DNA of 64,000 bases, from contig JANQGM010000006.1 in assembly GCA_028277345.1 (NCBI GenBank), positions 46,535-110,534 of the forward strand. The letters run 5' to 3'. A model generated the notes under the pieces. The model did no database searches. It had not been told where the DNA came from and was given only the letters and a program-made list of their open reading frames with translations. Shown in pieces: positions 49,646 through 57,186 of this stretch (its first letter is position 1; each line of letters begins with the position of its first letter). The stretch comes from Candidatus Bipolaricaulota bacterium (GTDB taxonomy: Bacteria > Bipolaricaulota > Bipolaricaulia > UBA7950 > UBA9294). A program made the position numbers and the translations under genes.

Positions 49646-51469
49646 CTACAGCCTGTTGTCGAAGCAAAGCTCCATCAAGAGGCCGTTGTTCCCGCCCGGC
49701 GTGGAAATCGGGCTGGACTTAAAGGCGTTCCCAACGTAGTCGTAGTACGCGTACTGGAACGAGCGAACGACCATGTTGATGTAACCGAGCTGAGCAGAAA
49801 TAAGCTGCTGATATTCGGTGTAGTAGTCGAAGGCTTCGTCAAGATCGAACGTACCGGCACCAAGGGCCAGGAGTTCGTCGATGCGGGCATCGATTTCGTC
49901 CGGCTCGTCGCATGCAGAATAGCGATAGGCGTGCAGGGAACCACAGGAGCGATAGACGTTCGCGCCGCTGTTCGGCTCGTCGCCACCCGTCAGACCAAGC
50001 TGAATGACGTCGCCGGATGCGCCAAACAGGCGATTGACCAACGTGTTGAAGTCAACGACCTGGAACGTCGCGTTCAGGCCAATGGCTCGCCAGTCATCCT
50101 GGAGGATCAGGCAGTAGCCGATGCGAACGGTGTTGTCGTTCGAGTTGATTTCAATCGTCAGCGGATCGCCGCTCGGGAGATCGCGCCAGCCATCGCCATC
50201 GGCGTCAATGACGCCAAGCTCATCGAGAATGCCGGCGGCTTTGGCCGGATCATATTCGAAGGTAATGGCGTTGTTTTCCGTAATTGGGCCACCGTAGAAA
50301 TCGCGGCCGGCGTAGAACGGGGACGGAACGGAGACCGGGCTCCACTGAGGACCGCCAAGACCGTTCAGAACGTTCTGAATCATGGTCTCTTTGTCGATCG
50401 TGTGAGCCAGGGCTTCGCGGAACTTCACGTTTCGATAGAGTTCGCGCTTTTCGTTGTCCGTACCTTCGGCCAGTCCGATGTCCTGGTTAGGCATGAACCA
50501 CGTGGTTCCGTAGCCGGGCTGATCCGTAATCAGAATCTGGAATCCCTTGGAAGCACCTTCAGGAAGCAGAATGGCGATGTCTTCAGGACGCAGCAAATAC
50601 ACGTCAGTTTCGCCGTTTCGGAACTTCAGCATCGAGACATCCTGGTTCGTCACGATTGCCGAGACGTAGGTGTCATAGTACGGAAGCTGGGTTCCGGACG
50701 GGTCGTAACCATAGTAGTAAGGGTTACGGGTCATGGTCACCGACACGTTCGGCTGGTAGTCCGAGACAATCCACGGACCGTTACCGACGAGCTCGGAGAG
50801 CGGCGTGTCAAGCGTCCACGTTTCGTTGAACGTACCGGCAGGGACAGCTGGATTCAGCTTGTGAACCGAGTCCGCCAGCTTGTGCTTCGGCATGATGTTG
50901 AACGACAGGGCGTTCAATGCCGGGCGATAGATAACGCTCATCGTGAACGTAACCGTGTAGTCGTCGACCTTTTCACAAAGCGGGTACGTGCCATCAGGCA
51001 AAAGCTGGCTGTCACGCGCGTTCGTATCGACATCTTCGTTAAGGATGACATCGTTGTACGTAAACAGAACGTCGTCAGCCGTAATCGGCTCGCCGTCGGA
51101 CCACTTGATGCCCTCACGCAGGGAGAACGTGATGACGAGGCCGTCGTCGGAAATTTCCCAACCCTTGGCGAAATCAGGAACGATGGCACCCGAGATGTGG
51201 TCAAGGTTGACCAGTCCGCGGTGCATGCGGTTCGTGAAGTGCGTCGTGCTCGTTTCGTGAGCGGTGTGGTTATTCCAACCCTTGGGGTCTTCAATGTTGG
51301 CGACCGTAATGGTTCCGCCGCGGACACCAAGCTGCATGTCTTCATAAACGGTTCCCGCTTCACCAATGGGGAAAATCAGTGCATCCGCCGGCTGGGTCGG
51401 ATAACCCTGTCCGAAGACTGCCAGCGAGGTGAGAACGAGTAGGCCCGCCAAAATCAGCGCGTTCTTCAT
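49646..51469 (-). CDS. ABC transporter substrate-binding protein, family 5 (peptide type)
   Basis: A 607-residue secreted binding protein with a signal peptide (MKNALILAGLLVLTSLAVFG; no lipobox Cys). Family 5 features: LREGIKWSDGEPITADDVLFTYNDV, the NPYYYGYDPSG segment, KFREALAHTIDKETMIQNVLNG, and the closing FDLDEAFDYYTEYQQLISAQ. Ligands are normally oligopeptides, but sugars and nickel also occur in the family, so the substrate is open. AGGAGGAGG precedes the ATG. It lies 27 nt after the helical secreted protein gene and upstream of the two permease genes. Confidence 0.93.
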   Translation of the reverse strand: MKNALILAGLLVLTSLAVFGQGYPTQPADALIFPIGEAGTVYEDMQLGVRGGTITVANIEDPKGWNNHTAHETSTTHFTNRMHRGLVNLDHISGAIVPDFAKGWEISDDGLVITFSLREGIKWSDGEPITADDVLFTYNDVILNEDVDTNARDSQLLPDGTYPLCEKVDDYTVTFTMSVIYRPALNALSFNIMPKHKLADSVHKLNPAVPAGTFNETWTLDTPLSELVGNGPWIVSDYQPNVSVTMTRNPYYYGYDPSGTQLPYYDTYVSAIVTNQDVSMLKFRNGETDVYLLRPEDIAILLPEGASKGFQILITDQPGYGTTWFMPNQDIGLAEGTDNEKRELYRNVKFREALAHTIDKETMIQNVLNGLGGPQWSPVSVPSPFYAGRDFYGGPITENNAITFEYDPAKAAGILDELGVIDADGDGWRDLPSGDPLTIEINSNDNTVRIGYCLILQDDWRAIGLNATFQVVDFNTLVNRLFGASGDVIQLGLTGGDEPNSGANVYRSCGSLHAYRYSACDEPDEIDARIDELLALGAGTFDLDEAFDYYTEYQQLISAQLGYINMVVRSFQYAYYDYVGNAFKSSPISTPGGNNGLLMELCFDNRL

Positions 51470-51496
51470 ATGAGAACCTCCTCCTAATTGCCCTTA

Positions 51497-52177
51497 TTAA
51501 AGGCTATACAGGTACGTCAGGAATCCTTGATAGGCCAATCCGAGTTCGGTCTGCGTGTGAGCGAGGATTTCGCGTTCCACGTCGACGTGATCCAGATCGG
51601 AGTTCAGAATCCAATAGGTCGTCAAAGCCGTCGCAGCAGCGATGCGCTCACCGTAGGAACCGCTGGCAACTAGCTCAAGCAGTTCAGCTTCGGTCTTTTC
51701 GCCAACCGGAGAGCCCGGACCATAAAATCCGCCAAGAACTTTGCCATAGGCGTATTCGAGGGCCACACTTTCTGCGGTAGCAATTGCATCCAGAACAGCC
51801 TGGGGTTTCGTCAGTCCAACGCGGGTGTTGAAGACATAGGCTTCCGCCGCGTCCATATCGCCATCGATTGCCTTGGCAAGAAGATCTTCATCTTCCATGG
51901 CGATAAAGGGCTCAAGACCACCGTTGAGCTTAAAGAGGGCTCGGTCGGCGGCAAGCTTGATTCCAGGTGTGAGACCCTTGACTGCGAGGTCTTCCAACTC
52001 TTCCACAGTGTAGTTGGCGATGTATTCATCGACCAGATTCAAGCCGGCGGCAAGGTTAATCTCGTCGATCAGCTCATTGGCAACGATCGTATTAAGATCG
52101 ACGGCCACGCTGAGAAGCGAGAAAAGTGCAACCACGCAAGATGCTAGTCCTAGTGCCCGAAGGCCATTACGCTTCAT
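51497..52177 (-). CDS. Secreted all-helical protein leading the transporter operon
   Basis: A 226-residue protein with a signal peptide of ~25 residues (ALGLASCVVALFSLLSVAV). The mature part is acidic and predicted all-alpha, with repeated AAG/AAD and LxxLAxxG-type turns reminiscent of HEAT-like helical pairs. No Cys in the mature part and no known domain. AAGGAGG precedes the ATG. It shares the strong promoter and is separated from the binding-protein gene by only 27 nt, so it may be an accessory envelope factor for uptake. Confidence 0.65.
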   Translation of the reverse strand: MKRNGLRALGLASCVVALFSLLSVAVDLNTIVANELIDEINLAAGLNLVDEYIANYTVEELEDLAVKGLTPGIKLAADRALFKLNGGLEPFIAMEDEDLLAKAIDGDMDAAEAYVFNTRVGLTKPQAVLDAIATAESVALEYAYGKVLGGFYGPGSPVGEKTEAELLELVASGSYGERIAAATALTTYWILNSDLDHVDVEREILAHTQTELGLAYQGFLTYLYSL

Positions 52178-52290
52178 TATTTAACCTCCTTGTGCTTCTG
52201 CCTAATTGAAGACTGGTTCGGCGTTGTGTTCGAAAACCACCTCCTAGGCAGAGCAATATCTAATGGAAAGGCGCGCTCGCTTAATAGGCC

Positions 52291-52318
52291 ATTATACGGA
52301 AATGGACGATTCTGTCAA
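52291..52318 (-). promoter_or_regulatory. Near-perfect sigma-70 promoter of the peptide transporter operon
   Basis: On the minus strand TTGACA (52318-52313), 16 nt, TATAAT (52296-52291). It leaves a ~105-nt leader before ATG 52177. The leader contains an AGGAGGTGG not followed by an ATG, enclosed by CTGCCTA and TAGGCAG (52251-52245 and 52204-52198). Confidence 0.8.
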
Positions 52319-52332
52319 TTCTCATGGATTCA

Positions 52333-54120
52333 TCAATCGCAGACTAGCACGGTGTTTACCAACGTTTCTTCAATAGTGGAACGCGACATTCCCACGGTCT
52401 GCTGGAGGGCTGTATCCAATGACACACTACCGCCTAATCTTGCCGTGGCATACCACAAATCACGAATGACATCGACGCCATATGTTTCCACCACGTACCC
52501 CATCATCAGTCCCGTTTGAGTTTCTAACAATCCCTGAGGAGTGCCTCCAAAGCCCAACCGCCAAAGTGGCGACCATTGTCCGCTGCTCAGTATCGCGCAA
52601 CCGCGAGAGACCAGCTCATCGAATGACAGTTGCAATGCAACGGATAGGCCCGTTTTCAAGAGATTCGATGCCGTTCGCTTCTTCACCACAAACGAGGGCA
52701 GGGTTCTAACGAACACATCGACCAGATCCTGCTCCGGGCTCAGATGCCAAATCGTTCGATGAATATCTGACGCAGGGAGAGCTGTTTCGCCGCGTTCTCG
52801 ATCTGATTCAGACTCATAGTAGAAAATGCGAATACGATCTGGCAGTTCTTCATCTGTAAAGCCAAGCTCGTGACTGACAAATGTGAATGCATCACGAATT
52901 TGAGTCAGAAGGTTGTTCGCTACGCTCTCTGTTGCCATCGCGTAAACCTGAAACCGGCCGGAGCCAACCTCGCTCCAATCGTCGTATAGCTCTGCCCAGT
53001 CCGTCAAGGTCTCAAATGAATCAGCCATCTCTCGAGCCGCTTCAAACCGGCCGGATGCAAGAAGCGTTCGCACGGCCAGTACGCGCTCTGCATTTGTAAG
53101 CGCCGCACTGGGCCAGGCTCTCGCAGCTTCAGCCGCCGCATCGATCTCGCCAGCTTCGAACAGGAATCTTGCCCGGTAGTAGTCCACCTCTCTCACGGCA
53201 CTCACGCCGGACCGTGTCTCGATCTCCGCAAGCCATCGATCATCGAGATCACTAAGTGGGACACACCCAAGTTTCGTGATCAGTGCTTCAGTCGTTCCCG
53301 GCCCCCAGATGCTCCGGAATTCGTCGATTCCTCCGCTGCAATCAATCAGATACTGCACAAGCGATGCCGCCTGGAACTCGGCGAAATCATACTCTCCGAC
53401 CTCGTTGTCAAGATCGGCGAACATCGATCGAAACTCACTAACGCCCTCCAACGAGCCCGCCGCCATTCGCGGCGAAAAAGGCGATTGATACCGTTGATAG
53501 AGCGTTTCCTCGAAGTGCCCAACGCCTTCCAACTTGAGGAGATCTTCAAATGCATTCAAAAACCGAGCCGGAGCAGCAGCAACTGGAATATGGAAGTCAC
53601 GATCCGAATGGATGGCGTTCATCAGCATGCCTTTGTACAGCAATTGCGATGAGCAATTCCCCCACGCAAAGGCAAGCACGAGTTCGGCCAAGCGCTGGGA
53701 AGAATCCTCATCGATAAGGAGATCAATGACAGAGTAGAACGTGTACATCGCACGTCCCGATTTCCGGTTCAACGTCGTTCGCTGCATCATGGCTGGCGAA
53801 TCATGAACCAGCACATCGATAGGAAGAGGAATGTCCTCGCGCTCAACGTGCAAGCGATCGAGGACCGAAGACAGGGTTGTCTCCAGCGTCTCGAAAAGAC
53901 CGCTCCGGGAATCCGCATGGGGAGATTCCACATGGTACCAAAGCACAAACGAACCCTCTTCGTACTTCACGAGGTCGTGCGTCTCCACCTGCATCGTAGG
54001 CTCAATCACGTGGTTGATGAACAACGCAATGAGGCCAGCCACGACAAGACCAATGGCAATGCCTCCTAACGAGAAAAAAACCTGCCTGCGGAAATCTCTG
54101 CGATCGGAATGGGTAGCCAT
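52333..54120 (-). CDS. Membrane-anchored protein with two peptidase-MA-like domains lacking HExxH
   Basis: A 595-residue protein. A cytoplasmic N-terminus and one TM helix (~14-36) are followed by a large extracytoplasmic part. Two regions (about 50-290 and 385-590) each resemble peptidase MA (gluzincin) domains: an N-terminal beta-alpha part, then a helix such as ELVSRGCAILSSGQWSPLWRLGFG, and a closing block AxLGGSVSLDTALQQTVGMSRSTIEETL. The expected HExxH zinc motif is missing in both. TPR-like helices (AAEAARAWPSAALTNAERVL) lie between them. It is probably a non-catalytic binding or scaffold protein. The RBS is weak. Confidence 0.6.
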   Translation of the reverse strand: MATHSDRRDFRRQVFFSLGGIAIGLVVAGLIALFINHVIEPTMQVETHDLVKYEEGSFVLWYHVESPHADSRSGLFETLETTLSSVLDRLHVEREDIPLPIDVLVHDSPAMMQRTTLNRKSGRAMYTFYSVIDLLIDEDSSQRLAELVLAFAWGNCSSQLLYKGMLMNAIHSDRDFHIPVAAAPARFLNAFEDLLKLEGVGHFEETLYQRYQSPFSPRMAAGSLEGVSEFRSMFADLDNEVGEYDFAEFQAASLVQYLIDCSGGIDEFRSIWGPGTTEALITKLGCVPLSDLDDRWLAEIETRSGVSAVREVDYYRARFLFEAGEIDAAAEAARAWPSAALTNAERVLAVRTLLASGRFEAAREMADSFETLTDWAELYDDWSEVGSGRFQVYAMATESVANNLLTQIRDAFTFVSHELGFTDEELPDRIRIFYYESESDRERGETALPASDIHRTIWHLSPEQDLVDVFVRTLPSFVVKKRTASNLLKTGLSVALQLSFDELVSRGCAILSSGQWSPLWRLGFGGTPQGLLETQTGLMMGYVVETYGVDVIRDLWYATARLGGSVSLDTALQQTVGMSRSTIEETLVNTVLVCD

Positions 54121-54204
54121 GTGTATCTGTTTTATCCTCGACTTTTGAAGAAGTTGTGAAGCCCTCGCTCTGAGTCAGAACGCTGATCCATTCGGGATTA
54201 TGGT

Positions 54205-54234
54205 TTGCTCGGGCTCGATTCTCAACGCTATACT
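54205..54234 (+). promoter_or_regulatory. Predicted promoter of the spoVS-argS-ftsY-ppdK operon
   Basis: TTGCTC (54205-54210), 18 nt, TATACT (54229-54234), 45 nt before the spoVS start. The -10 box is good, the -35 weak. Confidence 0.45.
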
Positions 54235-54278
54235 CCTGTACTGAATACTGAGACTGGCCCGCAGCGGAGGAGTGGCCT

Positions 54279-54539
54279 ATGCTGATTCTCAAGGTTGCAT
54301 CGCACTCTAATCCCAATTCGGTGTCCGGTGCTATTGCCGGTGCCCTGGAGCAAGAGGGTGTTGTGGAACTCCACGCCATCGGAGCCGGTGCCGTCAACCA
54401 AACCGTCAAGGCGATCGCCATTTCGCGTCGGCATGTCGAACAAGTGGGGCAGCCCTCAATCAAGGTTATCCCTGGATTTGTGGAACTGGACATCAATGGA
54501 GAGCGAAAGACGGGCATTCGTTTCATCGTCGAAAGATAG
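54279..54539 (+). CDS. spoVS: SpoVS-family protein
   Basis: An 86-residue Alba-like protein with the diagnostic SNPNSVSGAIAGALEQEG and HAIGAGAVNQTVKAIAISR. SpoVS controls spore coat and septation in Bacillus, but orthologues occur in many bacteria that do not form spores, where they probably bind nucleic acid. GGAGGAG precedes the ATG. It leads an operon with argS 25 nt downstream. No other sporulation gene is in view, so its presence is not evidence of sporulation. Confidence 0.92.
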   Translation: MLILKVASHSNPNSVSGAIAGALEQEGVVELHAIGAGAVNQTVKAIAISRRHVEQVGQPSIKVIPGFVELDINGERKTGIRFIVER

Positions 54540-54564
54540 CCCCGGTTTGAGTACGCTTAGTCTC

Positions 54565-56235
54565 ATGTTGACACGCCTTGAAACCCTTGTGATGGAGGCC
54601 GTTCGAGCCGCTTATGTGAATGAAATCGGCGCTGAACCGCCAGCCTCATTCTTGGAGATCCGTCCGAGCGACCGCCCCCAGTTCGGAGACTACACGTCCA
54701 ACATCGCGCTGCTCGCCGCTTCATCCACAGGCACAGCGCCGCGTGATCTTGGCTCCCGGCTCGCAGAAGCGATTCGTTGTCAAGCCAAAACGGATAAGAA
54801 CTATCCCATTGACCAGGTCGACGTTGCAGGTCCTGGGTTCATCAACGTGTTTCTTCGGCCGGCTGCGATTCACGAGGTTCTTCCCGCGATCTTCCAGTCA
54901 GAACGACCGTTTGGATGCTCAGATCTAGGCGAGGGGAAGCGACTGCAAGTCGAATTCGTCTCATCGAATCCCACCGGTCCACTCACCGTCGGCCATGGGC
55001 GGCAAGCCGTCCTCGGCGATGTATTGGCACGATTGTACGAACGCATCGGCTATCACATCGAACGCGAATACTACTTCAATGATGAGGGCCGGCAGATTGA
55101 TCTGCTGGCCGAATCACTCTGGGCTCGCGCGCGCCAGCAATCCGGTCATGCGACTGAACTCCCTGAAGACGGCTACCAGGGCGACTACCTCACTCAGGTT
55201 GCCACGGAGCTGCTCGCAACGCTCGAAACCGTTCCCGAGACGTTTGACAACACCGCACGAGAAGCATTTCGCCATGAAGCCGTCACCCGCATGACGGACT
55301 GGATCAAGGACGACCTGAAGCAATTGGGCGTTGAGTTTGATCATTGGTTTTCAGAGACGACCCTTCATCGTTCCGGAGAGGTTGAAGCGACGCTCCAGCG
55401 CCTCAAGGAGAAGGGCGGGGTGTACGAGAAAGATGGCGCGCAGTGGCTGAAGGCAGAGGAGCACGGTGGCGCCAAAGATTCCGTCCTCATCCGCTCGGAT
55501 GGCCGCCCGACGTATCTGATGGTGGATATCGCCTATCACCTCGACAAGCACGAGCGAGGGTTCGAGCGTGTCCTTGACATCCAGGGCGCGGATCACCACG
55601 CCGAGCAAACCTGCGTCAAGGCTGCGCTGCGACTGCTTGGCTATCCCGAGGAATGGCTCTCCTATGCCGTCCACCAGTTCGTCAGCCTCAAGGAAGGCGG
55701 CCAAGTTCAGAAAATGTCGACGCGGGCCGGACGCTTCGTGACGCTCCGAGACCTGATCGCAGAGCTTGGCAAGGACGTCGTCCGCTACTTCATGATTTCA
55801 CGAAAACCGGAAGCCCATCTTGATTTCGATCTCGATCTGGCGCGCGCGGAGTCCTCGGACAACCCCGCGACCTACATCCAATACGCCTTCACACGCATTT
55901 CTTCCATCTTTCGAAAGGCTGAAATGCTGAACCCGCCGAAGGGGAGTGCCGAGGCTCTTTCGCCGCTCGGCGAAGCCGAAGAGTTGCAATTGATCAAAAC
56001 GCTGGACCGGTTTCCCCAAGTCATTGCCCACGCCGCCCTCGACTTTGCGCCACATGCATTGGCGGAGTATGGGCTAAACCTCTCTCGTGCCTTCCATGCC
56101 TATTACGACAAGCACCGCATCCTGATCGATGATGCTGCGCTACAAGCAGCGCGACTGACACTGTTGCACGCCATTCGCTTCGTGCTCGGCCAGTGCTTGG
56201 AAATCCTCGGCATGGATGCCCCGGAGGAGATGTAA
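54565..56235 (+). CDS. argS: Arginine--tRNA ligase
   Basis: Class I synthetase of 556 residues starting at ATG 54565; the same frame is open upstream through spoVS but that part is not protein-like. The N-terminal domain (FGDYTSNIALLAA) is followed by the HIGH-type motif SSNPTGPLTVGHGRQAVLGD and VQKMSTRAGRFVTLRDL, the ArgRS KMSK-like loop. The helical anticodon-binding domain ends with RLTLLHAIRFVLGQCLEILGMDAPEEM. The stop overlaps the ftsY ATG by one base. Confidence 0.95.
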   Translation: MLTRLETLVMEAVRAAYVNEIGAEPPASFLEIRPSDRPQFGDYTSNIALLAASSTGTAPRDLGSRLAEAIRCQAKTDKNYPIDQVDVAGPGFINVFLRPAAIHEVLPAIFQSERPFGCSDLGEGKRLQVEFVSSNPTGPLTVGHGRQAVLGDVLARLYERIGYHIEREYYFNDEGRQIDLLAESLWARARQQSGHATELPEDGYQGDYLTQVATELLATLETVPETFDNTAREAFRHEAVTRMTDWIKDDLKQLGVEFDHWFSETTLHRSGEVEATLQRLKEKGGVYEKDGAQWLKAEEHGGAKDSVLIRSDGRPTYLMVDIAYHLDKHERGFERVLDIQGADHHAEQTCVKAALRLLGYPEEWLSYAVHQFVSLKEGGQVQKMSTRAGRFVTLRDLIAELGKDVVRYFMISRKPEAHLDFDLDLARAESSDNPATYIQYAFTRISSIFRKAEMLNPPKGSAEALSPLGEAEELQLIKTLDRFPQVIAHAALDFAPHALAEYGLNLSRAFHAYYDKHRILIDDAALQAARLTLLHAIRFVLGQCLEILGMDAPEEM

Positions 56236-57161
56236 TGGCTTGGATCGACCGGCTGAGGGCGGGCCTCACCAAGACACGGTCGGGGCTGACTGACTCACTG
56301 TCGCAAATCCTAAGTGGGTCTCGCAAGCTTTCCGACGACGATATCGAGGGCCTTGAAGAAACGCTCATCTCTGGCGATGTTGGCGCACAGACTGCCATGC
56401 AGCTCGTCGACGCGCTATCGACGGCATTGAAGCGTGGAGATGTCGCCCCCCTTGATGTCTTGAAGACCCTCATCCGTGAACGCTTGGAGGGCATCGAGAA
56501 AACGCTGACCATACGGCCGAACGGGGAACCCACCGTCATCTTTGTCTCCGGAGTCAATGGCGCAGGCAAAACAACGACCATCGCCAAACTGGCGGCCCAT
56601 CTACGTGCAGACAACCCGCAATTGCCCATCACCTTTGCCGCCGCCGATACGTTTCGCGCTGCCGCCATCGACCAGCTCGGCGTCTGGGCGGAGCGCATCG
56701 ACACCGATTTCATTCGGCACCAACCCAATGCGGATCCTTCGGCCGTGGTCTTCGATGCTGTCGATCACATCATTCGAACAGGCGGCGTATTGTTCATCGA
56801 CACCGCTGGGCGGCTGCAGACCAAGCACAACTTGATGGAAGAACTCAAGAAAATGGAGCGAACCGTCGCGAAGAAGCTCGGCCGAGACTCTGACGAACGA
56901 CTTCTTGTGCTCGATGCGAGTACTGGACAAAATGGCATTTCGCAAGCCAGGCATTTTCACGAGGCCATCGATCTGTCAGGCATCGTCCTGACAAAACTCG
57001 ATGGCACCGCCAAAGGTGGCGTTGTACTCGCCATTTGGGATGAACTGAAGATTCCGCTGACCCACATCGGCGTTGGCGAAGCGGCAGACGATTTGCATGC
57101 GTTTTCGGCGGAGGAATTCGTCGACGCGTTGTTTGCGATACAGAAGACAGAGATCAACTAA
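56235..57161 (+). CDS. ftsY: Signal recognition particle receptor FtsY
   Basis: SRP-receptor GTPase that docks ribosome-nascent chains at the membrane. The N domain (KLSDDDIEGLEETLISGDVG) is followed by the G domain: G1 GVNGAGKTTTIAKLA, DTFRAAAIDQL, DTAGRLQTKHNLMEEL, TKLDGTAKGG and the closing GVGEAADDLHAFSAEEFV. At 308 residues it lacks a long acidic A domain. Start at ATG 56235, with GGAGGAG just before the argS stop, overlapping it by 1 nt. Confidence 0.95.
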   Translation: MAWIDRLRAGLTKTRSGLTDSLSQILSGSRKLSDDDIEGLEETLISGDVGAQTAMQLVDALSTALKRGDVAPLDVLKTLIRERLEGIEKTLTIRPNGEPTVIFVSGVNGAGKTTTIAKLAAHLRADNPQLPITFAAADTFRAAAIDQLGVWAERIDTDFIRHQPNADPSAVVFDAVDHIIRTGGVLFIDTAGRLQTKHNLMEELKKMERTVAKKLGRDSDERLLVLDASTGQNGISQARHFHEAIDLSGIVLTKLDGTAKGGVVLAIWDELKIPLTHIGVGEAADDLHAFSAEEFVDALFAIQKTEIN

Positions 57162-57186
57162 GAAATCCGTACGGAGGTGCGAGACG

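Noticed and set aside
49595..51442. Long plus-strand open frame of 615 codons
   Set aside because: It is the antisense shadow of the substrate-binding protein gene, which has a signal peptide, family motifs and a strong RBS.
54279..54539. spoVS as evidence of a spore-former
   Set aside because: SpoVS is widespread in bacteria that do not form spores, and no other sporulation gene is in the window.
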